Part shown: piece by piece, positions 1 through 9,195 of the stretch
Layout: each line of letters begins with the position of its first letter
How positions within the stretch are numbered: the first letter of the stretch is position 1
Origin: Proteobacteria bacterium UBA981
GTDB taxonomy: Bacteria; Pseudomonadota; Gammaproteobacteria; Ga0077536
Assembly (NCBI GenBank): GCA_002292285.1
Contig: DBBP01000011.1
Location: forward strand, 62,001 to 126,000
Length of the DNA: 64,000 nt
Direction of reading: 5' to 3'
Position numbers and translations under genes: made by a program
The notes under the pieces: generated by a model
What the model saw: the letters and a program-made list of their open reading frames with translations, nothing else
Database searches by the model: none
Told to the model about the DNA's origin: nothing

Positions 1-1358
1 GCTTGCGTGAGCTTGGCTTTGACGGCCAACTCAATTTCGCCGACTGCACCGCGAATCTGATCCCCGCAGCGGACGCGATGCAGGCACCTTTCCAGGTGGT
101 GTTCGCGGGACCGGCTGCTGGCACGGTCGGCAGCGCCCACTTCGGTGAACTCATTAGCAACGGGAATTTGCTGTGCGCGGATGTTGGCGGTACGTCTTGC
201 GACATTTCACTGGTCACGAACGGTCAACCCTTTGTAAACACCACCTTCGAACTGGAACACGACTTAATCGTCAATGCCTTGTCGAACGACATCTCCAGTA
301 TCGGTGCCGGCGGTGGCAGCATCGTTGCTGTATCACCCAGCGGTGACATTACTGTCGGACCGCAAAGTGCGGGCGCAGATCCGGGACCAGCTTGTTATGG
401 GCGTGGTGGCAGAGCGCCGACCATGACCGACATCTGTCTGCTGGCGGGACTGCTCGATCCGGATGGCTTCGCGGGGGGCAAAATGAAGCTCGACACCGGG
501 CTCGCCAAAACGGCCTTTGAGAACCTTCAAACGCCGCTGCCGTTCGCCACCCGAATCCGTTATGCGTGGGACATCGGCCTGAACAATGTCGCCGAGGGCA
601 TATTTAATATCGCCATCAAACACGGCATTGATCCGCGCGACTACTCTCTCATGGCATTCGGCGCGGCCGGGCCGCTCTTGTTACCGGCACTGGCGGACAT
701 GGTGAATGTGAAAAGTGTCATCATCCCGCCCCACCCCGGACTGTTTTCCGCGCTTGGCCTGCTCAGTGCCGACCAGGCTTACGGCATTAGTCAAAGTGCG
801 TACACCATCTTGTCACCAGATAATGTCGTGGCCATTGCAGACATCTACGCGCGCATGGAAACTCGCCTGCGCGAACGCCTTGGCGCTAACCAGGATGTTG
901 AAATTGTGCGCGCATTCGACGCCCAACTGGTCGGGCAGACATGGGAAACGCCGTTTGTGCCGGTGCCAGACGGGTCATTTACCGCTGCCACGATCACGAC
1001 CATGATCGAGAATTTCCATGTCGCGTACGCCGCGCGCAATGGCAATCGCTTCGACGCCATCCCGGTACAAGGCGTGACCTATCGTTTACGCGCAGTGGTG
1101 AAAACGGACAAGGTGAGTTACGCCACCCTGGCTAAGCGTGATGGTGAACCGTTGCGACCAGTTGGCACCAGCGTTTTACGACATGTCGCCGACGCCGAAG
1201 AGCTTGCGCAAATTTATGCGCGCGACGACTTGCGCGCTGGCGATGAAATCAAGGGGCCGGCGATTGTGCGCGAAGCGTTGTCGACGACCTATATTACCCA
1301 GAACCAGATCGGCCGTGTGGGACGATATGGGGAAATCAACATTCAGCGCAACGCGTAG
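1..1358 (+). CDS. HyuA-type hydantoinase/oxoprolinase subunit A (5' end cut off by window)
   Basis: The reading frame is open from the first bases, so the start lies upstream of the window; about 451 residues remain of a family that usually has roughly 690. The C-terminal ATPase part shows ADVGGTSCDISLV (phosphate-binding type signature), SIGAGGGSI and SAGADPGPACYGRGG, all typical of the HyuA/5-oxoprolinase/acetone carboxylase beta family. These enzymes use ATP to activate a cyclic amide or a ketone, working with a HyuB-type partner, and that partner starts 11 bases downstream. Substrate cannot be told from sequence: N-methylhydantoin, 5-oxoproline and acetone-type substrates all occur in the family. 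No acetone carboxylase gamma subunit gene follows, which argues mildly against acetone carboxylase. The family assignment is firm. Confidence 0.9.
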   Translation, partial: LRELGFDGQLNFADCTANLIPAADAMQAPFQVVFAGPAAGTVGSAHFGELISNGNLLCADVGGTSCDISLVTNGQPFVNTTFELEHDLIVNALSNDISSIGAGGGSIVAVSPSGDITVGPQSAGADPGPACYGRGGRAPTMTDICLLAGLLDPDGFAGGKMKLDTGLAKTAFENLQTPLPFATRIRYAWDIGLNNVAEGIFNIAIKHGIDPRDYSLMAFGAAGPLLLPALADMVNVKSVIIPPHPGLFSALGLLSADQAYGISQSAYTILSPDNVVAIADIYARMETRLRERLGANQDVEIVRAFDAQLVGQTWETPFVPVPDGSFTAATITTMIENFHVAYAARNGNRFDAIPVQGVTYRLRAVVKTDKVSYATLAKRDGEPLRPVGTSVLRHVADAEELAQIYARDDLRAGDEIKGPAIVREALSTTYITQNQIGRVGRYGEINIQRNA

Positions 1359-1369
1359 GGAATGCGGTT

Positions 1370-3331
1370 ATGAGTACTCAACCAGATGTCGATGGCAAGC
1401 TTGATGGCACATCAATAGGCCGCTTGCGCGATTTTACCCCCGAGCAGTTCGAAGCAACCTACCACTGCGACCGCTTCACAGCGATGGTGTTGTCCAATCG
1501 CTTGCGCTACACCGTAGATCACATGAGCACCGGGCTCATGTTCAGCGCTTTTTCCCCAATCATTCGCGACTGGTACGATTTTGCAATCACTGTATCTGGT
1601 CCGCCGGACATGGATTATCCGATGCCGGCCGTATCAAGTTCGTTACTGGTTTTCCTGGGTACCATGGAAGACGCCGTACGCAATATCGTCGAGGAATTTG
1701 GCGTCGAGAATTTGCAACCTGGCGACGTACTGATTTGCAACGATCCCTACCGCGCCGGCAACCACGTTAACGACACCTGTTTCATCCGACCCGTGTTTTA
1801 TCAGGGTCGGCCAATCGCTTTTATGAACGCCCGCGCGCATCAACTGGATATGGGCGGCATCACACCAGGCGGCTTCAGCGGCACGAAAGCCAATGTCTAT
1901 GAGAACGGCCTCGTCATCGGCCCAATGAAACTATTCGAGAAGGACAAACCGGTTCGCTCGACGTTTAGTCTGGTATTCGATAACACCCGCTTTGCCGGCT
2001 TCCTGCAGCCCGACTTCATGACGATGGCCGAACAACTCAAGCTCGGCGAGAAACTACTTCTTGAAAGTATCGAACGTTATGGCGAACAAGCCTATCGCGG
2101 CGCCGTACGCTATTGCTGCGACGCTTCGGCGGAAGCCATGGGTGATGCGCTTGAACGTGTCCCCGACGGTATCTATCACGCCGAAGGTTCTATCGACGCC
2201 GACGGCGTTGACGCTGAAGAACCGATTGTGGTGCGCGCAAGCCTGAACAAAAAAGGGCGCCGGCTAGAGGTCGATTTAAGTGGCTCTTCGCGGCAGGCAC
2301 GAACGTGCATTAATGCTGGGCCGCTCGACGCGAAAACCGCTGTCGGCGCCGCGTTCAAACTGTTAGTCGACCGCCACACCCCGTTTACCTCAGGCGCTTA
2401 CCGTCACATCGATATTGTCGTGCCGCCCGGCACGGTGCTTTCGGCGATGCCACCCGATGGCGCAATTATGCTGTATTGGGAGATTTCCTCAGTGCTGTTG
2501 AGCGCGATAGTCGAAGAGCTCGGAAAAGTTCTGAGTGGCGATGCGTTTGCAGGCGACTACGGCACGGTCTGCGTGCACAACGCGCACGGCAAGCATGCCG
2601 ACGGTAGTGCCTGGCAAAGTATCGGCATTGTGGGTGGCGAGCACGGACCGTGGGGTGCAGATCGCCATCGCGACGGAGAAAGTTATACCGTGCCGTATAT
2701 GGTCAACGGCCTCGATCCGTCGACCGAAGCCTCAGAGCTCGACGCGCCAACGCTGCTCATGCGCAAAGAATATGTGATCGACTCGGCTGGCGCGGGTTAC
2801 AACCGCGGCGGCGCAGCAGTGCTAAAAGACGCCTATTGGGAACAGTCGGGTGAGCATTACAGTATTCCGATTCGGCTCAAAGAAGCGACTGGCTTTGGTG
2901 TCCAGGGTGGTGCGGCGGGTCGCGCAGGAGCCTGTTGGTTGTTTGAACCGGAGGACGAACAGCTGCAGGTCGCTGGCAAGCTGCTCCCGGTCAGCGATTC
3001 GGTCTACGCCCAGTCGACTCCAATGGCAGGCGTACTTGATAAGCAGAGCAAGGCACTCGATCCCGACGGCGAATACTTTTACTTCGCTCGGCAGTCCGTC
3101 TGGCACACCCGTCCAGGTGCTTACTCGCGTTACATCACGAATGCTGGTGGCGGTTATGGCGAGCCCCGTACCCGTGAACCAGAGCGAGTACTCGCCGACG
3201 TTCGCGATGGCTACGTTAGCATTGCTGGCGCACACACCGACTATGGCGTGGTCGTAATCGGCGACCCCGACTTCGACCCAGAGGGCTTAAGCGTCGACGC
3301 CGTCGCAACGGCGAAACTACGCAGCGCCTGA
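1370..3331 (+). CDS. HyuB-type hydantoinase/oxoprolinase subunit B
   Basis: The 653-residue protein belongs to the hydantoinase B/oxoprolinase family and is the natural partner of the HyuA-like protein just upstream, with a gap of 11 bases implying one transcript. Characteristic motifs are CNDPYRAGNHVND near residue 125 and a following AHQLDMGG, and the C-terminal part contains the glycine-rich GGGYGEPRTR typical of the family's end. It is cytoplasmic, with no signal peptide or membrane segment. At 653 residues it sits between ordinary HyuB proteins and the larger acetone carboxylase alpha subunits. The substrate is unknown; the neighbouring thiamine-diphosphate enzymes and aldolases suggest a catabolic region, but that link is inference. 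Confidence 0.88.
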   Translation: MSTQPDVDGKLDGTSIGRLRDFTPEQFEATYHCDRFTAMVLSNRLRYTVDHMSTGLMFSAFSPIIRDWYDFAITVSGPPDMDYPMPAVSSSLLVFLGTMEDAVRNIVEEFGVENLQPGDVLICNDPYRAGNHVNDTCFIRPVFYQGRPIAFMNARAHQLDMGGITPGGFSGTKANVYENGLVIGPMKLFEKDKPVRSTFSLVFDNTRFAGFLQPDFMTMAEQLKLGEKLLLESIERYGEQAYRGAVRYCCDASAEAMGDALERVPDGIYHAEGSIDADGVDAEEPIVVRASLNKKGRRLEVDLSGSSRQARTCINAGPLDAKTAVGAAFKLLVDRHTPFTSGAYRHIDIVVPPGTVLSAMPPDGAIMLYWEISSVLLSAIVEELGKVLSGDAFAGDYGTVCVHNAHGKHADGSAWQSIGIVGGEHGPWGADRHRDGESYTVPYMVNGLDPSTEASELDAPTLLMRKEYVIDSAGAGYNRGGAAVLKDAYWEQSGEHYSIPIRLKEATGFGVQGGAAGRAGACWLFEPEDEQLQVAGKLLPVSDSVYAQSTPMAGVLDKQSKALDPDGEYFYFARQSVWHTRPGAYSRYITNAGGGYGEPRTREPERVLADVRDGYVSIAGAHTDYGVVVIGDPDFDPEGLSVDAVATAKLRSA

Positions 3332-3405
3332 GTGGGTCGACTTGATCTTGCCAACTCGTGGCCTCATCTATAGCGCACTAACACCAGAGCAACGAAGAGA
3401 ACACC

Positions 3406-4233
3406 ATGAACCATCCTGACATCAGTAGTGCGACGACCAGTGAGTTCCCGCGCGCGGTGCTGGAACAGTCACGTTCAATTCCGGTGTTGGTTGATTTCTG
3501 GGCCGACTGGTGTGGACCGTGTAAATCTCTGGCGCCGACCCTCGAGGCTCTGGCTGCGAACCATGCTGGCGCACTTAAGATTGTCAAAGTCGATACTGAC
3601 GCCGAGACAGCTATTGGGACTGAGTATGCGGTGCGAAGTCTGCCAACTTTAATGATGTTCGACGACGGTGCGAATGTCGGTCAGCTAGTTGGAGCCCAAC
3701 CGCTGTCAGAGCTCGAGACATTCGTCGCCAAGTGGCTGCCTCGAGCATCGCAACAGTTTGTCGTGGCGGCGGAAACTGCCCGCTTAAGCGGCGACATCGC
3801 CACTGCGATCGAAGCGCTGGAGACCGGTCTCGCCGCTGATCCGCTGGACTTCACCATCCACCCTCTGCTCGGCGAACTGTACGTTGAGGCTGGCCGTGTT
3901 GAGGATGCGCAACGATTGCTGCGCGATCTTCCTGCCAACATCGCAGTCGACAAGAGTTTTGATGCGCTGCGCTCGCGTATCAACATGGCCGCAGCCACCA
4001 CAAGCGTCGAAGGCGCAGACGACGAAGTCGGGCAAGCTTTTTCTGCCGCAATTGGCGCCGCTAATGCCGGCGACCATGACGCTGCAGTGAGCGCGCTGTT
4101 GGGCTTGCTCACCCGCCATCGCGATTGGAATGAGGGCGCAGTACGTAAAGCGCTGGTGGATATTTTTAATGTCCTGGACGGCGACCCTCGGATTCGTCAG
4201 TGGCGCACCCAAATGGCTCGCGCACTCAACTGA
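3406..4233 (+). CDS. cnoX: Thioredoxin-TPR protein, CnoX/YbbN-like
   Basis: The 275-residue protein has an N-terminal thioredoxin fold with an intact WCGPCK active site (Cys36, Cys39) and a cis-proline loop (SLPTLMMF), followed from about residue 115 by helical TPR-like repeats. This is the architecture of CnoX (YbbN), a cytoplasmic holdase/redox co-chaperone that protects proteins and hands them to GroEL. Escherichia coli CnoX has lost one active-site cysteine, whereas this protein keeps both, as in forms that act as oxidoreductases. It starts 74 bases after hyuB on the same strand and may share its transcript. No strong ribosome binding site is visible, but the ATG fits the thioredoxin start well. 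Confidence 0.85.
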   Translation: MNHPDISSATTSEFPRAVLEQSRSIPVLVDFWADWCGPCKSLAPTLEALAANHAGALKIVKVDTDAETAIGTEYAVRSLPTLMMFDDGANVGQLVGAQPLSELETFVAKWLPRASQQFVVAAETARLSGDIATAIEALETGLAADPLDFTIHPLLGELYVEAGRVEDAQRLLRDLPANIAVDKSFDALRSRINMAAATTSVEGADDEVGQAFSAAIGAANAGDHDAAVSALLGLLTRHRDWNEGAVRKALVDIFNVLDGDPRIRQWRTQMARALN

Positions 4234-4460
4234 GTCGAATCGCGCGAACGCCCGTCTCATGCACGCAGTTATCGTCATACCGCGCGACGATTACGTTCCT
4301 ACCTACGGCCGCGCAACAAAGGCGCGCGGAGCGCCAGCCTAAGAAAAGAGCCTTTCCCTGAGGCTTGCAGAGCAACTAAGCATAGACATCAAGACAACAG
4401 TGATGGCACGCTTGGGTCACACATAGTGCGTCTGAAACGCGCGCGATAGGAGTGCTGCGC

Positions 4461-6122
4461 ATGCGCGGACGACAGGTCTTTATGGACAGTTTGGTAGCCC
4501 ACGGTACGCAGGCTATTTTCGGCAACCCCGGCACCACCGAAAATCCCTTGCTCGACAGCCTCCTCGACTACCCGGACATCACCTACTACGTGGCCTTGCA
4601 TGAAGGGATCGCGGTCGGAGCTGCTAGCTACTACGCCCGTGCGAGCGGGAAAACTGCGGTGGCGAATCTACATGTCGCGCCTGGTCTTGGCAACGCAATA
4701 GGCATGATTTATGGCGCTCTTAAAGGCGCAGCGCCGATGATAGTCACGGCTGGGCAACAAGATACGCGCATGCGTTTACGCGATCCTGTGCTGCGCCATG
4801 ACTTGGTCGCCATGGCGCAGCCCGTGACCAAGTGGGCAGTCGAAGCTCAGTACGCTGACGAGATCGCGCCCATCATGCGCCGCGCCTTCAAAATCGCCAT
4901 CGAACCGCCAGCTGGTCCAGTGTTTGTCGCGCTGCCGATCAACGTAATGGAGCAAGAAACGGACATCGGCGCCGTCACTGCCGGCGAGCTGTATCCGCGT
5001 AACCTGCCTGCCGCTGACGGCGTCGCGCGAATTGTCGAGTTGCTTGTTGCCAGCGAGCGGCCCGCTATCGTCACCGGTGACGAAGTGGTTGCTGCGCAAG
5101 GTAGCACCTTACTTACCCGCCTCGTTGAGCTGACGGGCGCGGCGGTGTTTACCGAGTTCCTGCGCACCAGCCAACCGATTGCCAATCACCACCCAAATCT
5201 GCGCGGACGCATTCCTCCGGATGGGGCCAGCATCGCCCAACTACTGAGCGCCTATGACTGTGTGCTTTTGCTCGGCGGCGCATTCTTTGAAGAAATTTGG
5301 TTCGACGCCGGGGACTCTCTGCCACCGGGCATCACAGTCGCGCAAATTGAGTCCGCACCGTCACGACTAGCGCACAATTATTCCCTCGACGCAGGCGTTG
5401 TCGGCCACCTGCCGGAATGCCTTCGTGCGCTCCTGTCGGGCCTCGAAGAGAAGGTCGACGACACCTACAGAAGTGGTGCCCGGCAACGCAATGCGGAATT
5501 TCTAAGCGTGAACAGGAGCGAGGCGGACGACTACGCAACCCAATTCGAAACACGCCGCGGTGCGGCGCCTATGTCACCCGGGGAAGCTTTCCATGCAATC
5601 GCCACAACGCTGCCGGATGACGTTCTGATTGTAGACGAGACGGTCACTAGCGGGACCGATATGGGCCGCGCTTTTGCTCTCGATCAAAACAACTTTTATT
5701 CCGGACGCGGCGGCGGTATCGGTCAAGGCCTCGCGGGGGCACTCGGCGTATCAATCGCCCGTCCGCAACACAAGGTAGTGGTGTTTTCGGGTGACGGCAG
5801 CGCGATGTACAGCATTCAGGCGTTGTGGACCGCCGCGCATCATGAGCTCGATATCCTGTTCGTTATTCTTTCCAACCGCGAATACCGCGTACTCAAGCAC
5901 AACCTAGATATCTATCGCTCGCGTTTCAAAGCACTTGCCGAACGCCCTTACCCGCACATGGATTTGACTCATCCGGAACTCGGCTTCGCGAACATGGCAC
6001 GCGGCATGGGCGTTGAAGCACGCACGGTAGCCAGCGCGGACGACATCACCAGCGCACTGGCGGTCGCGCAGTCTCAGGCTGGCCCGTTTCTTCTCGACGT
6101 GCTGATTGCCGGTAAACCGTAA
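4461..6122 (+). CDS. Thiamine diphosphate-dependent enzyme, benzoylformate decarboxylase-like
   Basis: About 553 residues in the three-domain ThDP fold: an N-terminal PYR domain with FGNPGTTE and the active-site-type ALHEG glutamate, a central domain, and a C-terminal PP domain with the GDGSAMY metal/diphosphate motif near residue 444. The sequence is closest in feel to benzoylformate decarboxylase: NLHVAPGLGNAIG matches the region of its catalytic His70. The second catalytic histidine of that enzyme (His281) is not apparent, so the substrate may be another 2-oxo acid. I chose ATG 4461 rather than GTG 4452 because AGGAG at 4448-4452 lies 8 bases before it. It converges on a second ThDP gene only 61 bases away. 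Confidence 0.82.
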   Translation: MRGRQVFMDSLVAHGTQAIFGNPGTTENPLLDSLLDYPDITYYVALHEGIAVGAASYYARASGKTAVANLHVAPGLGNAIGMIYGALKGAAPMIVTAGQQDTRMRLRDPVLRHDLVAMAQPVTKWAVEAQYADEIAPIMRRAFKIAIEPPAGPVFVALPINVMEQETDIGAVTAGELYPRNLPAADGVARIVELLVASERPAIVTGDEVVAAQGSTLLTRLVELTGAAVFTEFLRTSQPIANHHPNLRGRIPPDGASIAQLLSAYDCVLLLGGAFFEEIWFDAGDSLPPGITVAQIESAPSRLAHNYSLDAGVVGHLPECLRALLSGLEEKVDDTYRSGARQRNAEFLSVNRSEADDYATQFETRRGAAPMSPGEAFHAIATTLPDDVLIVDETVTSGTDMGRAFALDQNNFYSGRGGGIGQGLAGALGVSIARPQHKVVVFSGDGSAMYSIQALWTAAHHELDILFVILSNREYRVLKHNLDIYRSRFKALAERPYPHMDLTHPELGFANMARGMGVEARTVASADDITSALAVAQSQAGPFLLDVLIAGKP

Positions 6123-6183
6123 ATCGTGGCCCGATGACGTGTCGCCATATTGTCGCCATGGCAATGCGATAGAAAATGCTTTC

Positions 6184-7755
6184 CTAGCGGCGCGTACCGG
6201 CACCGAGATTTTGCACGACCATCACCTCAATCAAACGGGGACCGCGAGTCTTCATCGCATCCTTAAACTGCGCTTCGAACTCGAGCACGGTGGTCGCCTG
6301 CGTTGCCGGAACCTGCATACCCTGAGCAATCTGAACCCAGTCTATGATCGGATTAGAGAGGTCAAGCATAGACAGTGTTTTCGCGGTCGGTTCGTCGGTC
6401 TTTAGCCGTTCCAGCTCTACGTTCAAGATGGCATAACTGCTGTTGTTAAGTAGCACGACAGTCACATCAGTGTTCTCACGGGCCATGCTCCACAATGCCT
6501 GCACGGTATACATCGCGCTGCCGTCGGCCTGGAATGCGACTACTTTTCGATCCGGACATGCGAGGCTGGCGCCAAGACTCAACGGCAAACCCTGGCCGAT
6601 GGAACCACCCGTGATCGCTAACCAATCGTGTTGTGCGGCACCCTGAGTGCGTAAGAACAACTCGAGTCCACAGGTAATCCCCTCGTCCGAAACGATAGCG
6701 TTGTCGGGCAGGTGTGCGCTGATAACATCACCGATGGTAGCGGGGGTGAGTTCGCCGTCGACGATTTCGGGCGCGACTGCGGGTTGGGTCGGAAATGATT
6801 TCGGTGCGTCGAGCACTGCAGCGAGACCGAGCGCCGCCGCCGCTACGTCATCATCAAGGCCCGCTAAAGTGACCATCGCGCATCCTTCCGGTGCCAGGAC
6901 GCTGGCAACCCCAGGATATGCAAAGAATGCAACCGGTTGCGTGGCACCAACCAGGACCATCTGTTCGTATGGCTTCAGAAACTCAATCGCTTGTTCAGCA
7001 AAATACGGGATGCGTTGCAGCACTGCGCGACCGACCCCGCGCTCGAGGCGGCGCGGGAATGTCTCGCATAATAGATCAGCGTCAGTGGCGTCGGCGACGC
7101 GTGCGAGTGCCGACAGAGCCGGATCGCGCAACGCATGGGCGCCAATCACGATGGCTGTCTTTTTTCCGTTACGCAATGCTGCAGCGGCGTTCGCAACCGC
7201 ATCCTGGCTCACTTGAGCAAGCGGCGGCGGTTGCAGGCGGTCAAAGGATTTCTCTGCCGATTCCCAAGCATGATTGGCCGGCACGATCAGCGTTGCCACT
7301 TTGCCCCACCCCGCCATTGAGGCCTGCACCGCCTCAGCACCAGCAAGAGCAAGATCATCTCCCGACTCCGATACCCGTACCCAATGCGATTGAAGCCGGG
7401 CATGGCCGGGAACATCTGAGGTTAGTGGTGCATCGTACTGGTGATGCCATACGGCATGATCTCCAACGATATTGACGATCGGTGAGAATCCTTTGCGTGC
7501 GTTGTGCAAATTGGCCATGCCGTTTGCGTAACCGGGGCCGAGATGCAGCAACGTAATCGCGGGCTTGTCCGCCATGCGCGCGTAGCCATCGGCAGCGCCG
7601 GTGACAACGCCCTCGAACAAGCACAACACGGGACGCACCGACTCTGTTTTTCCGATTGCGGTGACAAGGTGCATTTCCGACGTACCGGGATTCGCAAAGC
7701 AGATCTCGATCCCGGCGTTAACCAGTGAATCGAGCAAAGCGTGTGCACCGTTCAT
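6184..7755 (-). CDS. Thiamine diphosphate-dependent enzyme, acetolactate synthase large-subunit-like
   Basis: About 523 residues with the ThDP-enzyme domain order. The PYR domain has FANPGTSEMH and the FEGVVTGAADGYARM glutamate region; the PP domain has QADGSAMYTVQALW near residue 411, so the usual GDG is ADG. Proteins of this type are often labelled acetolactate synthase large subunit, but no small regulatory subunit gene is adjacent, and they group more naturally with benzoylformate decarboxylase-like enzymes. The substrate is unknown. The ATG at 7755 is preceded by AAGGAA at good spacing; the frame is open further upstream but that part looks non-coding. It faces the other ThDP gene tail to tail and is divergent from the DinB-like gene. 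Confidence 0.78.
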   Translation of the reverse strand: MNGAHALLDSLVNAGIEICFANPGTSEMHLVTAIGKTESVRPVLCLFEGVVTGAADGYARMADKPAITLLHLGPGYANGMANLHNARKGFSPIVNIVGDHAVWHHQYDAPLTSDVPGHARLQSHWVRVSESGDDLALAGAEAVQASMAGWGKVATLIVPANHAWESAEKSFDRLQPPPLAQVSQDAVANAAAALRNGKKTAIVIGAHALRDPALSALARVADATDADLLCETFPRRLERGVGRAVLQRIPYFAEQAIEFLKPYEQMVLVGATQPVAFFAYPGVASVLAPEGCAMVTLAGLDDDVAAAALGLAAVLDAPKSFPTQPAVAPEIVDGELTPATIGDVISAHLPDNAIVSDEGITCGLELFLRTQGAAQHDWLAITGGSIGQGLPLSLGASLACPDRKVVAFQADGSAMYTVQALWSMARENTDVTVVLLNNSSYAILNVELERLKTDEPTAKTLSMLDLSNPIIDWVQIAQGMQVPATQATTVLEFEAQFKDAMKTRGPRLIEVMVVQNLGAGTRR

Positions 7756-7899
7756 AGACGTTCCTTGCAGTTGCTGATTGGCAGTATGCATTTTACGATA
7801 GCGGTGAGTTTTAACCACCAGAGAACGCGCGATTCTGCGCCGAGCGATGACCACTGACTGGGCGTACGCTAGTCCGACCGCAACACTGGAGTGCAAGCA

Positions 7900-8409
7900 G
7901 TGAAAACGCAATTATTGACGCTGAGCGAATATCACGTGTGGGCTTTCCAGTCCCTGTACCGTGCACTGCTCCCCATGAGCGAGGACCACTACCGAGCAGA
8001 TTGCGGCTTGTTCTTTAAGTCTGTCCACGGCACGCTGAATCACTTATTGGTTGGCGATCGCGTCTGGTTTGGGCGTTTCGCGGAAGAACCTTATGCTGTT
8101 GATGGCCTCGATCAGGAATTGGAAAGCGACCGCAACGAGCTCGAACAAGCGTTATGCGCGCATAGCTACCACTGGCGCAACTGGATCGATAAGCAAAGCG
8201 CTCATCGCCTCGATGCAGATATCAGCTACACCAACATGAGCGGCGCCCTGTTCAATAACCCGTGCGCAGCAACCCTCCTGCATGTGTTTAACCACGCCAG
8301 CCATCATCGCGGGCAGATCTCCGCCGCGATAACCCAATTTGGCTACCGTGCGCCTGAGCTGGATTTGATTAATTTCCTGCGCTCGCAAAGCGGCGCGCCC
8401 ACACCCTGA
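7900..8409 (+). CDS. DinB-family four-helix metalloprotein
   Basis: A protein of about 169 residues with the DinB/YfiT-type helical bundle. It shows the spaced histidines expected for the metal site: a histidine in TLNHLL on helix two and the pair in FNHASHHRGQ on a late helix. The family is widespread and includes thiol-dependent transferases, but most members are uncharacterised, so no reaction is assigned. GTG 7900 is preferred over GTG 7891 because GGAG at 7888-7891 sits 8 bases before it. It is divergent from the ThDP gene on the left and ends 12 bases from the convergent cupin gene. Confidence 0.78.
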   Translation: MKTQLLTLSEYHVWAFQSLYRALLPMSEDHYRADCGLFFKSVHGTLNHLLVGDRVWFGRFAEEPYAVDGLDQELESDRNELEQALCAHSYHWRNWIDKQSAHRLDADISYTNMSGALFNNPCAATLLHVFNHASHHRGQISAAITQFGYRAPELDLINFLRSQSGAPTP

Positions 8410-8421
8410 CGATTCCGCCAA

Positions 8422-8865
8422 TTACTCCCGCACGGGGACGATAGCCGCAATCAAAGCCTCTTCGCTGACCACCCGAGTGCGGTGACCTTTGCCATCGATG
8501 TCCTCAACCAGCAGCGTTGACCCGGCCTTAACAATGCGTTTTTCACCGTCACCGGTTTCAATTTCGAACGTGCCCTGCAGGACAATGACATATTGCTTGG
8601 CCGGGGCCGGATGCCAGTCGCCAAACCACCCTGAAGGCATGGCAAGAAACGTCAGCGCTTTAGCCGGGAGCGGAGTCGACACTGCAATCGGGGCAGTCGG
8701 CGGCGCGAAATCCTTCATTGATAGCGCGACTGCGCCGTCCGCGAAGTGCGTCAGCTTATCGTCGCCAGTGTAGATGCGCGTCACCTCGATGAGCGGTGCC
8801 GGCTGGTCGTTGGCAAGCGCGGACAGCGCCATACAGATCAGAAGCGGGATGCATAAAAATCGCAT
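8422..8865 (-). CDS. Exported cupin-domain protein
   Basis: The 147-residue protein begins with a short hydrophobic signal peptide (about residues 1-18, ending ALSALA), so it is probably periplasmic. The rest forms one cupin barrel: the two conserved strands can be read around WHPAPAKQYVIVLQGTFEIE and the later GSTLLVEDIDGKGHRT. The metal-binding histidine pattern is partial, with His in the first motif and GHRT in the second. Substrate and role are unknown. It is convergent with the DinB-like gene. A plausible reading is a small stress- or sugar-related binding protein, but nothing in the neighbourhood decides this. Confidence 0.75.
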   Translation of the reverse strand: MRFLCIPLLICMALSALANDQPAPLIEVTRIYTGDDKLTHFADGAVALSMKDFAPPTAPIAVSTPLPAKALTFLAMPSGWFGDWHPAPAKQYVIVLQGTFEIETGDGEKRIVKAGSTLLVEDIDGKGHRTRVVSEEALIAAIVPVRE

Positions 8866-9195
8866 AGATGGAACCTCGTGTGAAAAAATCTCTCGTCAAT
8901 GCCGGCAGCACAGCGCAGACCGCCGCGTACTTTGCTCGCACCCGCCCGAAAGCGCTCCAGTCGCCGCCCGTCATCGTGGTCATCGTCGGCCTGGGGTTGC
9001 CCCTGTTCACTGACCGGCGCGCCGCGCGTTGCGTTGTACTAACAGGCAACACATTCAGCCAGACGAACCATCAGTGCGTCGAAAGGGTCGGCAGGGTCGG
9101 GATCGAGCAGTTCGAACCACCGGTGAGGAGGGACTGTCGCCCGTGGCCGCGGCGCTCGTGACATGCCGAGCCAGTCAGTTGTGCCAGGCGTATGA
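8866..9195. other. 330-base stretch without a recognisable gene
   Basis: Short open frames exist on both strands but show no family resemblance, no convincing ribosome binding site and biased, arginine- and proline-rich composition typical of shadow translation of GC-rich DNA. The cupin gene promoter should lie in the left part. A nine-base GTTCGAACC at 9110-9118 resembles a tRNA T-arm but no cloverleaf can be drawn around it. Confidence 0.5.

Noticed and set aside
1..3331. Acetone carboxylase operon
   Set aside because: The gamma subunit gene expected beside the alpha and beta subunits is absent, so the general hydantoinase/oxoprolinase call was kept.
9110..9118. tRNA T-arm-like GTTCGAACC
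   Set aside because: No acceptor, D or anticodon stems can be drawn around it in either direction.
8868..9161. 97-codon frame with a hydrophobic stretch in the gap after the cupin gene
   Set aside because: The hydrophobic stretch is short, no ribosome binding site precedes it and the rest is arginine-rich with no family resemblance.
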